A DNA stretch of 64,000 nt from Galbula dea (taxonomy: Eukaryota > Chordata > Aves > Piciformes > Galbulidae): positions 124,001-188,000 of the forward strand of contig VWZX01004918.1 in the NCBI GenBank assembly GCA_013399015.1, in the 5' to 3' direction. A program made the position numbers and the translations under genes. The notes under the pieces are model-generated. The model saw nothing but the letters and a program-made list of their open reading frames with translations. It was not told the origin of the DNA and made no database searches. Positions 49,612-62,179 of the stretch are shown here, one piece after another (position 1 is the stretch's first letter; each line of letters begins with the position of its first letter).

Positions 49612-50324
49612 GATTTTGTTAATCCTATCCAGTAGGGGTATTGGAAGGAACAACCTTTTCTTCTGTCTGTACCATCTTTTCTGGGAAGAAACATCATCTG
49701 CTGTGCAAGCATATAGAGGCAATTTATAATTAATAGAATTGCTTAATGGGACAATTCCCTTGACCATAGCGTGCCATGCTGCCCAAACATCCTCTCACAC
49801 TCTGGTGCCCTGCTGTGAAAGGCTAGTGGCATTTTTCAAACTGAAGATATTTCCCACAAACACTTAACCCAATGTCTCTGAAAGAGCTCAGTAAGAGAAT
49901 CATGGCATCCCAAATTATATCCTGAATATGTCTGAATTGGTAGCATACAGTCTACTCCCACCATCCAGAAAGTGTCTCTGTTCAGGACCATTGATGAATG
50001 ATAGGAACTCCAGGGACTGCTTTAAATTTATGGGAAACTGCAAACAATCCTTAGGCTGCCAAGGGATCAGTAAATGACAGACAGAACCTACTGTTGCTAT
50101 ACACATTTTGTGTGCTGGTATAAAGGTTATTTTTCTGGAAAGAAACGTCTACTGATTTTGAGGTGACATTTCACAAACCAGAGGAATTAGGAATGAAATT
50201 TCTTCATTAGAACTTGAGCACAGTTGGTTTTTGTTCATAAAATAGTCATGTTCCTATTTTCTCACCTCTCTTGTTTTGCCCAGTTATAATTAAAAGTCTG
50301 TGGAAAGAGCTTCATAAACTGCTT
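49612..50324. other. Unique sequence, nothing recognised
   Basis: No gene or repeat family is recognised before the poly-C gap. Confidence 0.5.
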
Positions 50325-50375
50325 CCCCCCCCCCNNNNNNNNNNNNNNNNNNNNNNNNNNNNNNNNNNCCCCCCC
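50325..50375. other. Assembly gap of 34 N inside a poly-C tract
   Basis: Ten C (50325-50334) precede 34 N (50335-50368) and seven C (50369-50375) follow, then a T-rich stretch. The gap is most simply a poly-C run the sequencing could not cross. Its true length is unknown, and the open frame predicted across it is not real. Confidence 0.97.
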
Positions 50376-52039
50376 TTTTTTAATATTATTTTTTTTAGTA
50401 CACTATTTACAGCTTTTAGATCATATGAAACTGTCTGCAAATTGTGCTGGACCACTCCTCTCTCTCACACACACATATACAGCTGTCAAAAAGGAAAGAG
50501 GGAGAACAAACAAAGATAAAACAGCCCAGGAAAAGTAAGAATTTAATGTTAAAAAAAATGAAGTGGTTTTTTCATTACTGGAATTTGAGAAAAATTGACC
50601 TTATACAAATTATAAAGCAAAGCAATGTAAATTGTTTTATTTAACTCAAAATACTTGGAGGGAGGGAGAGAGGTATGAATACCAGGAGGGAAAAAGTATT
50701 CTCATTTCCAGTTGACCTGGAGGTGTGACTTGATTTGCTAAGGTAGCAACATGAAAAAATCAATTATTGACATAACTGTACCTTAATTTGCTAAATAAAG
50801 GGTAGTCTTGCAGTGATTACAACTGAAAACAGAAGTACTAGAAATACTACTGCAAACAGGGCTGGATAATATTTATCTGTTTGCTTTGATTAGGCAAAAT
50901 ATTGATAAAGAGCTTGATGTTAGGAATAAAGGCACAAACCTGGCCAGACCTTTTCAAGTCTGCTGCTATTTCTGAGATGGGAAGTAGGGAAATTTGCTTT
51001 CTGATGGCAGTATTTTTGTATCTGCCTCAGAGAATGATTGTATCAGGGATTATTGAGATGACATTCATTCTCACTTTTCTGGAATCATGCATTATTAATA
51101 TTTTTTTTCTCATAAGTCCTCTTCCTTTTGACAATCCAGAATGCTTTAGCTCAGAAACTAAACAGCAAAGCTTTTGCCACATGCAATTAGCAAATTCTGT
51201 TCCGAAGTTTGTAGGTCAGTAAGACTTGAAAGCTGCAGAAGCCATAACTCTTTTTATCTTGAAGCAATAACACACACAAACCAAAAAACCTAGGGTTTGA
51301 AATCTTATTTTTAGTAATTTGGCTACTGGAGTGTGTCAGTGTAACTGAGGTCACTATTACATTTCACTGCTCCTTGAAGTTTGCAGATAAATAAATAAAT
51401 GCCTTTGTACACTAGGTACTTCCCACTGTGGTTCTCCCAAAGAAGCATGACATCCCCCAAATTGCTCAGTCCCTCAGTATTGGGTATGGATAGAGACAGA
51501 GTGTGCCAGGTGAGTGGGACCACTGCTGGTTTCCTTCACATCAGTGGAATCCTGTTAATGGATTTTCAAGTGGGAAAATATCAGTAGCAAGATGTAACAA
51601 AAAGGAGTCTGCAGTAGCATGAATAGTAACAACTGTTGTTGCCTGTTACATACAGTACCTGCTAACCCCCATTTTGACAGAGGAGAATAAAACATAGTAA
51701 TCAGTATTTGAGCAGCTCTCACTGATTGAGTTACTCAAGGCATTGCACTGAGTTAAGCTGGAAAATATGTTTATTTATACTTTCTAAAGGTTTTCAATGG
51801 GACAATAAGCTGGACAAATACTGCTTGCTGAATCTATGATTTGACTGTAGTAGGTTCACATTATTACATTAGATATTTATTATTATATATTATTGTATTA
51901 TATACACATTATTATATTTATTAATGCTGGGGTTTGTAGCATTAACTGTAGTGAAAAGAAGTAAAATAAAATTAATAGCAGCAACAGTGAAAAAGTTATG
52001 ATATATCTACATCTTGACATGCATAAAAGATTAAAGATC
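50376..52039. other. Unique AT-rich sequence with a TTA-rich tract
   Basis: No gene is recognised. A 106-codon frame (50902-51222) has no family resemblance. Bases 51860-51926 are nearly pure A/T with irregular TTA/TAT repeats. Confidence 0.5.
51860..51926. repeat. AT-rich TTA/TAT low-complexity tract
   Basis: Irregular attattatat-type units run for about 65 bases with only a few G or C. Confidence 0.75.
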
Positions 52040-52094
52040 TTGGCTGGACTCAATGATCCTCAGAAGTCATTTCCAACCAGAATGATTCTATGAT
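52040..52094 (+). mobile_element. CR1 LINE 3' tip
   Basis: tggctggactcaatgatcct, cagaagtcatttccaaccag and aatgattctatgatg form a clear CR1 end of about 55 bases. Confidence 0.9.
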
Positions 52095-52261
52095 GCCTCC
52101 TCCCACACATGGAAGAGGCAATACTGCAGAACAAATGTTGTTCTACTTAACCTCTCTGTTTTCACTGGTTACAGAATTAATATAATTCTTGTATACTTTT
52201 GTATACAATTCTTGTAACTAAACAAAACATGGGAGAAGAGCATACAGAGGTGATTGAGTTT

Positions 52262-52374
52262 TCATATGTTGATGTGGTACCTGGCCATATGGTTTAGTTA
52301 TATGGTGGTGGTCAGTTGACAGTTGGACTCAATGATCTTAGAGGTCTTTTCCAACCTTAATGATTCTATGATTC
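52262..52374 (+). mobile_element. CR1 LINE 3' end, AACCTTAATG type
   Basis: gatgtggtacctggccatat, ggtggtggtcagttgacagt, tggactcaatgatcttagag and ccttaatgattctatgattc. It follows another CR1 tip by about 170 bases in the same orientation, so these are two separate insertions. Confidence 0.94.
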
Positions 52375-53679
52375 CTTAGAATTAATTTATTTTCTATTGC
52401 TCTGTATCTCTGGGAAGAAAATGCAACAGAATTGTAGTCAGAGTACTTCTTACTTGATCAAAAGCAAAACACTTAAAGGAATTAATGCTTAGAGGTCTAG
52501 AGTATTGAAGATAACCATTGATTCCTTCTGAACTGTAACAAAGATAGGGTGTTGTTAACAGAAACAAGGACCTCTGGTCTGTTACTTTCATCAATCCTGT
52601 TGTTTCTGCTTAAAAAATTACTGTTACTGGGGAGGAAAAAATAACCTTAAAAAGAAGGTGTGGGTTTCAGCATTGACATGGTATCCTTTATCTGAATCCC
52701 TACCTCTGAGCTGGGTATTTTTGCTTCATATTAAGTTACACCTTCGGTTTTCTGTTATGTGTGCTCAGGATGGAACCAAGTGATTTTCAGTTGCTATTGT
52801 GGTGTATGCACAAGGATGTAGATAAATCTGCTTCAGGGAGGTTGCTATGTTTTTATAGGACCATGTTGTCTTGCTGAGACTTCATTTTTCCATATGCAGT
52901 TGGGTTAATAGGCTTCAAAAGGCAATTCAATGCTACCTTCCACAGCAATGCAGAATGGCCAGAGTACTTCTGGGATGTCAGTGTATATTCTTGAGGTGTT
53001 TGAGTGCTTCAACTTTTTCATGTTGACATTAGAGGCAAAGGGAAACAAGTGCATCAGCCAAAAATGATGGTTTTCTCCTATTTCTCAGTTCTTTGAAATA
53101 AATATGTAGTAAAAATCTGTCATGGTCTGCACTTTCCATTTATGCTTTTAAGCTAAGGGAACAGATAAAATGCACACATACTTTTGTATATTCTAGGAAC
53201 TGAAATAGACTAAGTATAGTTTTATTTATCAACAGTGTAAGAGCCAGCAAAAGGATTTACTGTATTTTATTACCCTAATGCTGTTACCACTAACTCATTT
53301 CAAATGATGATCTAATGTAACCCTTGCTATAGTCTGCATAAGGCTTATTTTCTTCTGCAGGTTTCTAACCTTTATTGTAATGTGAATTTATTTTAACATC
53401 TGACCTTTTAGCCAGCAGACTGGAGAGTAGCCCTGCTGAGTTCATGCAGAAGGGTTTGATTGCTCTGTTGGATAGTTACAGTATTTTGGATATGCAGATG
53501 TTAGTGACTGAAGTGTATTATCTGTCTTGAATACCACTTGAATTTAAGCTGAAGCTTTCAAGTTCCGTTCTGTGAATAGGTCCCACAGTAATTGAATTCT
53601 CACGTTGTGAACAAGAAGTCATACCTTATGTGCAGAACTGAAAACTCCTCTGATTGTTAAAAATTGGCATGGGAAGGTG

Positions 53680-53682
53680 TTT

Positions 53683-53714
<32 letters not shown>
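53680..53714. repeat. T23 followed directly by A12
   Basis: A run of 23 T (53680-53702) abuts 12 A (53703-53714), a perfect self-complementary junction. It could be two slippage-prone runs or the trace of head-to-head A-tails. Run lengths are prone to sequencing error. Confidence 0.85.
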
Positions 53715-53715
<1 letters not shown>

Positions 53716-55574
53716 GACAAAGGACATTTGACACCTGCAGCAATATTCTAGCACTTTGGGTTCTCCTGGTTTCATAAAGAAATTGATTTCTATTACTGAC
53801 CCAGCAATGACAGGCAAGCTGACAATGTGCTGAGCATTCAGTGTTATTGCAGCTCCTGGAGATGTGTTGAAATTTTGAGTCCTTCACTCCTTTTGCCTGC
53901 CAGAGCTGTCTTCCAGTGCTCAGCTCTTTTTATGGAGCTGATTCAGTTCCTGTGAGCATGCTGCTAAATGAAGGGAGGCTTGCAGAGGAGAGACGTGACA
54001 CTAAGGAGTCAGATAAGGTTATCTAGTATGAGAATAAAATAAGGAGAAATTTCGTCAGATGTTAGTTCAGACTATCCCCAGGAAAGACCTTCAACCTTCA
54101 AACACTGAGTCTAGAGATTCCTGTGGACTTTGGCTAGACATTATACTGTTGCTTTTGTAGGAAAGGCAGGAACAGCCAATTTACTGAGCTTATTGGGGGG
54201 AAATTGCCACTGTGTCCTGGCAAAATGCAGACAATGCTAGATTTTTTCCCACAGTAGGAAAGATAGACCTCAGAAACAAGCTGAGATTAAAGAATATAAG
54301 CTTACAAAAGTGGAAGTGAAGCCACAAGCATTCTGGTAAAGAAAGCATGGTCTGGTAAAATAGTTGCAATAACAGCTGAGCTCTGGCTGACACCTTAAAG
54401 AAAATACTGATTTGAACTCAGGCTGTGTTTTGCTGGATCCCATTCAGCCAAGAAGGACTGGTGAGACAATTTGGGTATTTCTATTTTAGCTGAACAGCCA
54501 TGGGAGTCCTCTGTCCTCTTTCACAGTGCAGTTATTGGCTCAAATGCTGCTGCTAGTTGAGCAGCTGCTGTTGACTTAATGGGGATCTAGATTGTGCTCA
54601 CAAGATTAAAGCATGGGTCAAGGTCAAAGCTGTCACCATTATGGCAATACTTGAGAGTGATTAATAATATAAAGAAAGAAAAAAGAATTTCTTGACCATG
54701 AACCCTATTTTCTGTGGTCCATGCTTATTAGAAAACCTAAAATAAAATCTTTGAAGGTCTTGCTGGCAGAAGTAGAGAGCCACAACCCCATGTGAGGGCA
54801 AGTAAGACCTGTAGTCACCCTGGACCAGTCGTTGTGTCACATAAAACAGGAGTGTTATAAATGAACACCTGGGTTTGAAGAGATTGTCTAGAATCTTTTA
54901 TTCTAGTAATGGTTGAAAAGTTCCTCAACCACAAACCACTTCTCCATCTAACACACTGAAAAGAATGCAGCCAATCCTGAGCTCTCAAGAGGAAGCAATT
55001 AAATCTTCTTTATACCTAACTGCAGTCTTTCCAAAAGGGCACAAATTTCTAACAGCTATTGATGCTCAGGTTTTGTCCCCTGCTTATGCCTCCCCATCCA
55101 TAGTTAGGAGACCATTTTATTCCCATGTATTTCTGTTCCTGCTTTCAATCTTTTGTTAGGGTTTCTAACTTTGGGAAATATTCCTCAAGAAGTTTTTCAG
55201 CTGTGCAGCATTTACCCTACAAAACCAATCCTGTCACCAGGGAGCACTCACACCTCCTGAGGGTCTGATCAGCAGAAAGACGTTTTCCAATTGAGTTCTG
55301 CCAGCACTGTTTGTGTATGACAAATAGGACCTCGAAAGGAAAGAGATTCAGGCAAGGCAGTGGTATAAATCCTTCTGCAGAGACTTAAATGATTTATTGC
55401 ATTATCATGAATTATTAATAATGTTTCATCAGATGGACTTGAAAAGCTTCAGCACATTATTGTAAACTCTTGCACCATTTTGAGTGACTCCAGGTATGCT
55501 GAAAAGAAAAAAGCAAGGTAGAAAACAGAGATGACTGTAGAGATTAAAAGTCTCAGAGGGCTGTGGAAGAAAAG

Positions 55575-55602
55575 CTTGGAGAGAGGGGGAGAGAGAGAGC
55601 TT
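55575..55602. repeat. Short GA-rich tract
   Basis: The tract contains ggagagagggggagagagag, a short purine repeat. Confidence 0.7.
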
Positions 55603-55774
55603 TGATCAGTGTTACCAGATGAGCAAAGAACCCTAACCCCTCAGTAGATTTTTGGCTAACATAAAGTGTTATAAAAGTACAAATGGTAAAAATAAATGTT
55701 TTCATTAGAAGAAAAGTCATCGGTTATAACAGCAGTCATAAGAAATGTTTCACAGTGAAGTTGGTTGCTCTAAA

Positions 55775-55845
55775 CTACAAGAAGAACATTGGGGTGCTGG
55801 AGCATGTCCAAAGAAAGAGGGTGAGGGAACTGGGGATGTTGTCTC
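55775..55845 (+). mobile_element. Internally deleted CR1 scrap
   Basis: ctacaagaagaacattgggg, tgctggagcatgtccaaaga and then gtgagggaactggggatgtt. Between the last two blocks CR1 normally has about 60 bases (caacaaggctggtgaagggt and beyond), which are missing here, and nothing CR1-like follows 55845. This piece has lost both an internal segment and its 3' end. Confidence 0.85.
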
Positions 55846-58800
55846 CAGCAACCAGTAAAAGTCTAGTTGGCAAAACTTCAGAGTTGTGGAGGATGCAGGT
55901 GTTCACATCCTGGGACTCAGATTATAATATGGCTTGTTCTAATAAGTAGGATAACAATGGTGTCTACAGTGTGGGAGTTCTTACATCTAGCTTTTGGAGA
56001 GGAGCAAGATGCAAGCCCAAGTTCCTTTTGTGAGCTACTGAATGGGGAAAGGTGCTAGAGGAATTGGTATTTTTAGAGGAATCATGGAGATGTGAGTCTT
56101 TAGCTCATGGACCCTGGGAAGTTATTGCGTGTTGACAAAGATGCATTGGCTTAGGTGCTTTGTGTGTAAAAGCTCTAAAGCCTTGGGTGAAACAGAGATT
56201 TTTTTTATGCAGATTCTAAATAAATTTTTTAAAAGGCAAATGTAATGAAGGGAAGTGACAGGTGTTTACAAACAACACCTGAGCCTACAAGTCAGTCTGC
56301 AGAAAGTTTCAAAGGAAGGAAGATATGCTCTTGTTTAATTATTTGTATTTGGGCAAGGGTCACACTTGGTGTTTTGACCTATCAGAGAGCAAAAGCTTAG
56401 CAGCTAAAGAATTCTCTAGCTCCCTCTCTTCTGAGAAAATGAACAGTTCTTTTTCTACAGTTTGGAACAAATATTTGGAAGGTGTGAGTGGTAGCCTATA
56501 GAGATGTGTGCCTGAGCTAGCTGACAGACAGCCCTGAGGTTTAAAAAGCTAAGAAGAGTTTGAGAGGTAGCTCCAAAGCTATTACCCAGTGAAATTTCTT
56601 TTTATCTGAAAGGTCAATAACCTTATCTATATTTTAAAACCAGAAAAATAGATAGCTGAAGCAAAGATAACTTTCACATGCATACAAAATTCTGTTCTTC
56701 AGCTGAACATTTAAACCCTTTAGCTAATAAAAGACAAAATTTTTGGTATTCCCAGCAAATACAGAATAGTTCTTGCACAACATGAGCTCTGTAAGAGGAA
56801 AAAGGATAAAAGCAACAATAAGAGGTTTCCCACTGTAGAAGGCTTGGTGGGTGGATGTGTGAAGCTAGGCTATGCTATTAATGGAGCAAGTTGAAAACCA
56901 AAAGCAATAATTCTGCCCAAAGTAGTATACCTTGAAAGAAATAATTCTAAATTAGAATTTATGATTAAAAAATTCCTTTTTAATGTTCAGATACTAGCTA
57001 CCAATGATATTTGTTTAAAATGTTACCTTCATCCATACATTTGCATTTATACCGTGCATTATTTAATTTAGCAAGAAAGTTGTTCTGTCACTTAAGAAGC
57101 TGCTTCTTTTTTTTAAGCAATGGAATAAATTCAGAGAAGATAAAAAATAGTGTTCTGAAAGCCCAAAGAACATGAGTATAACAGCTGAGCTGTAAACAAA
57201 AACCATTTCAAATAACCTGGTGGACTAGAAAATAATCTTTTTTGTTGTGGACTGATATTTACATATATTTAAACAAAGTGAATATTTTTGTTTCTTCTTT
57301 ATTTAAGTCTAGATTTATGTATTTTAAAGCTGTAAATAGATTTCAGACTGAGATTGTTTTGGAATAATATGTTGAAGTATTCTTTTCAAATGTCACTATA
57401 AAACATTGTGACTTCTTAAAGGTGAAAATTTATTTAAACTTTTGTGAAGTTCCTTTCCCTTTTTTCAAACTCTTTCAGGAATGGCAAGTCAATATGTGAT
57501 CACTTTAATTTCTCCCAAGTCATGCTTTCATGTTCTCCATAATTATAGGGTTTTATGAACTTTCTGTCTAGGTAATAGCTCTACCCAGCTCTGTTTCCTA
57601 GTGAAGACAATGACAAATTTATCCTGGATCAAAAGGAAAGTTGTCTCAGATTCCAGCACTCTAACCATTGCCAGAGAGTTTTCCAAATAGTCTAGTGAGT
57701 TTCCCACTAAACCAAGTTATTTCAGATGTACAGGCCAAGAGAATGAAGGGATATTTGGAATACAGAAATCACATCTTTCTTAGTGACTTTTTATATATTT
57801 TAGGTAAACAGCTTAGAAAAATTCAGTAAGGGAAGCATACACATCAATTTGTCTCTTTTCTGGAGTGTTAGGCTTTCAGCTTACCAATGTATTTTAATAC
57901 AAGTTTTTTCCTAGTTTTTATATTTGATTCATATTATCAAGTTAGTTTACTACCCCTTATGGCTATAAAGGCTTCTCAACCCAATTTTAGTGCATACTAA
58001 ACCCAAGATTCAATCTACCAATGTTCTTTTCAGCTTCCTTCAAAAATGCATTTGTGAGCTGTATTGTATGAATTGTACAACACAAACTCCCTACATGGAC
58101 AGTTTCTTCTCTTGTGTTTGGTGATCATAAAGATAATAAATGTAATCTGCTGTTAATATAAGTTTATACACTGGGCCTCATTCTGCAGTTCTATAAGCTT
58201 ATACCTTTTATAGAGCTAGGATTTTATGTATTATTTAACTTTCTTTTACACTTATTGCTTGGTTTTGGGAACAGAAATAATACATAAAATCTGAGATAAA
58301 GCTAAAATAGTGAAGGCTTTTGTACACTTTTGAGTACTGCTCTTTCTTAAAAGCTTTTTTCCTCTGAAATATTACAAGACACTACACCCACAGGGGGCAG
58401 AGGTTAAAAGAAAGCTGCTGATGTTCATGAAGAGTAGTACAGATTTTAATATAGACCCATTTCAGCTAGTGTGTGTTTATGAACAAATTAGCCAACTTGC
58501 TCTTTTGGTATGTGTAGAGAACTTGGACTCTACTGAAATTCTGATCAGAAATGAGTTTTTCAAATGGGGTAAGAAGAAAATGTGTTGCAGGTTGCAGTTT
58601 CTTCTGCTGATGCTGTGACAGAAATCATTTAAAAATAGTTTTTAAACTCTCTCAGATTTTTAAGCTTTTTTAATATTTAAAAGTAAATTTATTTAAATGT
58701 AATTTTATTTAAAAGTTCTTGTTTCTGGATGTGTTTTCCCATTACTTTCTATGGAAATGCTAATATTACCATCCAAACAGTAGAAAGCTCCTATCTTTCA

Positions 58801-59253
58801 CACCAGAACAACACAGGGATCTGTATGGTGCCAGTCAAGTTACCTGTTTGACTCTCAGTGAGGATCCAGCAGGATTTTTTGTATGCCCCTCTATATACTA
58901 CTTATAAATCCATCATTGTGATCTTTTTCTGTTCCTTTTGAAAACCTCTAGATCTCTAATAGAGTATTTTTATAAAGGTGAGGGAGCTCAGATGGGCAGC
59001 ATTCATTTCAACTGAGCCTCCCTGCCAAAAGCAGCAAGTGCTTGGTCCGAGTCTTCTACCCACTCTGTCTTCAAAAGCCCTGGACATCTGTGTGAAATGT
59101 GTCCAGCCCTGTGTCAGAGCACTGAACACCATCTGGACAGAAGGCACAGAGGCTTTCTGTCAGTAATGAGGTTGAGCCTCAGGAGTGAAATGAGGCAAAA
59201 GCCTGCGTCTTCAGAATGTACTTATTTACTATTTTCTAGACTCACTGAAACTT
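55846..59253. other. 3.4-kb AT-rich stretch, no gene recognised
   Basis: Bases 56600-58800 are very AT-rich and lack CR1 or other repeats I recognise. 57240-57340 has the look of a conserved non-coding element (long AT words without simple repetition), but that is only an impression. Confidence 0.45.
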
Positions 59254-59402
59254 GGGGTGGGGAGGGGGGAAAGAAAGAAGAAACAGAAGCACAGAAAGAA
59301 GGAAAAAAGGGGAGAAAAAGGAGAGGAAAGATAAGGAGAAGGAAAAAGAAAAGAAGAAAAACAGAAGAAAAAGAGAAAAAAAGAAAGTGAAAGAGATATG
59401 GA
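59254..59402. repeat. 150-bp purine tract (GA-rich)
   Basis: The plus strand is almost pure A/G over about 149 bases, with only a few pyrimidine interruptions (one T near 59258, scattered C near 59285-59295 and 59362, two T near the end). It begins G-rich (ggggtggggagggggg) and shifts to gaaagaaggaaaaaagg-type units. The frames over it are low-complexity Lys/Arg/Glu or Phe/Leu/Ser strings, not genes. Such tracts can adopt triplex (H-DNA) structure. Confidence 0.92.
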
Positions 59403-60391
59403 AAGTACTGTTGATAGCACTTTCTGTGTAGGCTCTGTGTGGCCACCACTATCATAGTAAAATAACCTGGGCTACAGTAAGATGCCCATGATCCAGGGAT
59501 GTATCTATGAGTTAGATGGTAAAGCTACATTGTGAGCCTGTGTGGTGAGTCTGTAAGACTGGAAGTTCTATATATCCTGTTCTATAAATGCCACATGGTC
59601 TGATGGCATTTTTAAGAACAAAAAGTTCGCTGGAATTGCCTAAATTGTAAGAAAGATGCTCTGGAAACAGCCTTGCAGCTAGGACAAGGAAAGAGAGAGC
59701 TATTTCTAGAAATAAGGTAACATATAAATAATGTTATTCTAAAATTCAGATGAATACTAGAAGCAGTTGCACTGAAGAATAAATTAGTTGAAGATCTGTG
59801 CTCTTTCCTCAACAATACTCATCTCCTGGGAGACATCAGCAGACGCCAGGCTGGCCCACGATCCTCTAGTTCCTCCAGAGGAAATAGACCAAGCAGACAA
59901 GAGAAGTCTCAGTCTGTTCCAGAGCCCATCTGCTGTTTCAGAGCTGGCTTCTTACCTATCCATCCTCCTACAGCAGCAGACAGAAAACACCAAGCAGCAT
60001 GGAGTGGACTGCAAATCTTGCCATGCTTTTTTATGTACCATTCATTGGAGGGGGTGAAGATTTCTTGCTGCCCTGACCCCAGCTGTAAACCAGAGAAGAC
60101 CAACTTCTCTTTCATCCTTATGTGGTCATAAAACATTTCACAGGATCACACCACACAGAGAGGTTAAAAGCACTTGGGTCAGCCTAAATCAAGAAGAACA
60201 AGTGAAGTACAAACACTGTATTTGAGGAAAGGGGTGCAAGATAGCAGGCGAAGCCTGCAGATGGAGGGCCAGTGGAGGGTCTCCATGCCTGGAAGAAGAC
60301 ACTTTAATTTTGAATTATTTTTTCTAATGGTAATGAGGTGCTAGAGCTAGTGACTGTTGGATACATAATTAGAAAATAATTTAATTTATAA
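59403..60391. other. Unique sequence, nothing recognised
   Basis: An 89-codon frame (59788-60057) has no family resemblance. Bases 59810-60010 are richer in GC than most of the window. Confidence 0.45.
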
Positions 60392-60524
60392 ACCTGGAAG
60401 CTTTCAAAAAATGCGTAGATGTGGTGCTTGGGGACATGGTTTAGCAGTGAGCATGGTAGTGTTGGGCAGATGGTTGGACTTGATGATCTTGGAGGTCTTT
60501 TCCAGCCATAATCATTCTATGATA
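60392..60524 (+). mobile_element. CR1 LINE 3' end, AACCATAATG type
   Basis: gcgtagatgtggtgcttggg, agtgagcatggtagtgttgg, tggacttgatgatcttggag and ttccagccataatcattcta. It is a 5'-truncated copy of about 130 bases. Confidence 0.95.
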
Positions 60525-61238
60525 GTGCAACAATAACATTATTCAATAGATTTTTAAAATTACTTTAGGACTAAGTTAGTGCTTGATACCCCACAAGGCT
60601 GTGACTTTGTGCATCTGTGCTTTGCCTCCTCTCTTTCCCCCTTCCTTGGTTTCTTCTGCACAAATCTCCCAATCCAAAATAGATTTTGGAACTTCTATGG
60701 CCACTGACACCTATTTCCTTTCATTTTATAAACAAAGTGATGTTCTTGTCCTGTGTAATTGTCTAATCTTTCAGGGATCAATCCTAATTTTGTTTTGGGA
60801 AAAAACAATAGTGTTGTTTCCCTTTTAGATCTGTGGGAAAGGGTTAATGCCCTCCCTGATTATGTCTTAGGAAATGATAGAATCATGGCATCGTACCTTG
60901 GTGTCTCTGTAAATTCTTCCTGTTGTGTTGTCTAATCCAAGCAGTACATACTATAGGTGTGAACAGACCTTAGGGTATAATCCTGGCTGTCTACAGTTCT
61001 GGATGTAGCCTGTAACTGGCATAATTTTCATAATATCTCATTAGCTTGCTGTAGATAGAAGCTTTAATAGATCACAGATGACAAATATATTTTTAAAATA
61101 TGCTCTGTGAAATCCCTAACTGTGAATTGTGTGTGAGGGAAAGAGATGGACTACTTACTGCAGTAAGTAATGCTGCATTGCTTTAGTGTGTCTGGGATAT
61201 TTTAAGACAAACACATTTTAGTGGTTTTCTGGACTAAA
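60525..61238. other. Unique AT-rich sequence, nothing recognised
   Basis: No gene or repeat family is recognised. Confidence 0.5.
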
Positions 61239-61446
61239 GTATATTAGGAAAAAATTTCTTCCTAGAAAGAGTTGTCAGGCATTGGCAAAGGCTGCCTAGG
61301 GAAGTGGTGGAATCACCACTCCTGGAGGGGTTTAAAAATGTATGAATGTGGTACTTAAGGACTTGGTTTAGTGGCATGGTGGTGATAGGTTGATGGTTGG
61401 ACTTGATGTTAGAGGTCTCTTTCAACCTTAGTAATTCTATGATTCA
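61239..61446 (+). mobile_element. CR1 LINE 3' end, AACCTTAATG type
   Basis: atattaggaaaaaatttctt, gcattggcaaaggctgccta, ggcatggtggtgataggttg and caaccttagtaattctatga. It lacks about four bases in the gatgatcttagagg block. Confidence 0.95.
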
Positions 61447-62179
61447 CAGAGTGTTTGAGAAATGAATCACACAAAGTCTGGATTCAGCTCTCTCTCCCCT
61501 TTAACTTGCTCCAGTCCTTCCCTAAAGGTAGTCATTCCCAGATTGATGTGTTCATTTGCTTCTCCAGATCTAATAGACTTCCCCACTCCCATAATTGTTT
61601 TTCACAAGACAGTTTCTCCTAGCAGAAAGCCACCTCCCTCTGAGAAGCTCCTTTGCTTCTGGTAGATATGTCTGCAGGCAGATCTTCCCCATCTGTTTGT
61701 TACTCCCTGTGAAGGGTTGCTGGAGGTGACTGGAGAGGAGTTGCAAGCCCAGGATGGGCAGCAGAGCTCTGGGCAGTATCTCTCTACGAGAGCAAACTGA
61801 CCATAACTGGGGACTATTCAGTTCCATCTTGCAGGAGAAGCAGGTGCTTTTTAACAGCTCAGTTACGCTGCAATAGGATGAGAATAATTTTTCTCCCATT
61901 GTATCAGAAAGAAGTCACAGACAGACCTGCTTATCACCAACCAACTCACAATAAAACCAGGACAAACAGAGGGAGAAGCATTTTTTGAGGTCCTCAAGGT
62001 ATGGAGATACAATTTGGAGAGGGAAGTTTGCCTGTTTTAGTGTAGGACTCAAACTGTCCAGTAACAGAAACCTTTGTTTTTAGTTTATAACTCGACCAGG
62101 GTGCCTGTTGATTAATGCAAACCACCTCACTAAAGGGAGATGAGAAGTGATGGATTCTGTTATAAGCAGGGCAAGTACC
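61447..62179. other. Unique sequence, nothing recognised
   Basis: A 109-codon minus-strand frame (61570-61899) has no family resemblance. Confidence 0.5.

Larger units (their letters stand above)
52375..55774. other. 3.4-kb unique AT-rich stretch, no gene recognised
   Basis: No repeat family or gene is recognised apart from the homopolymer pair at 53680-53714. Frames of 64-76 codons have no family resemblance. Confidence 0.5.

Noticed and set aside
50271..50519. Frame running through the poly-C gap
   Set aside because: It crosses unknown bases (N), so the reading frame is meaningless.
59097..59455. Lys/Arg/Glu-rich and Phe/Leu/Ser-rich frames on both strands
   Set aside because: They are translations of a purine tract, not proteins.
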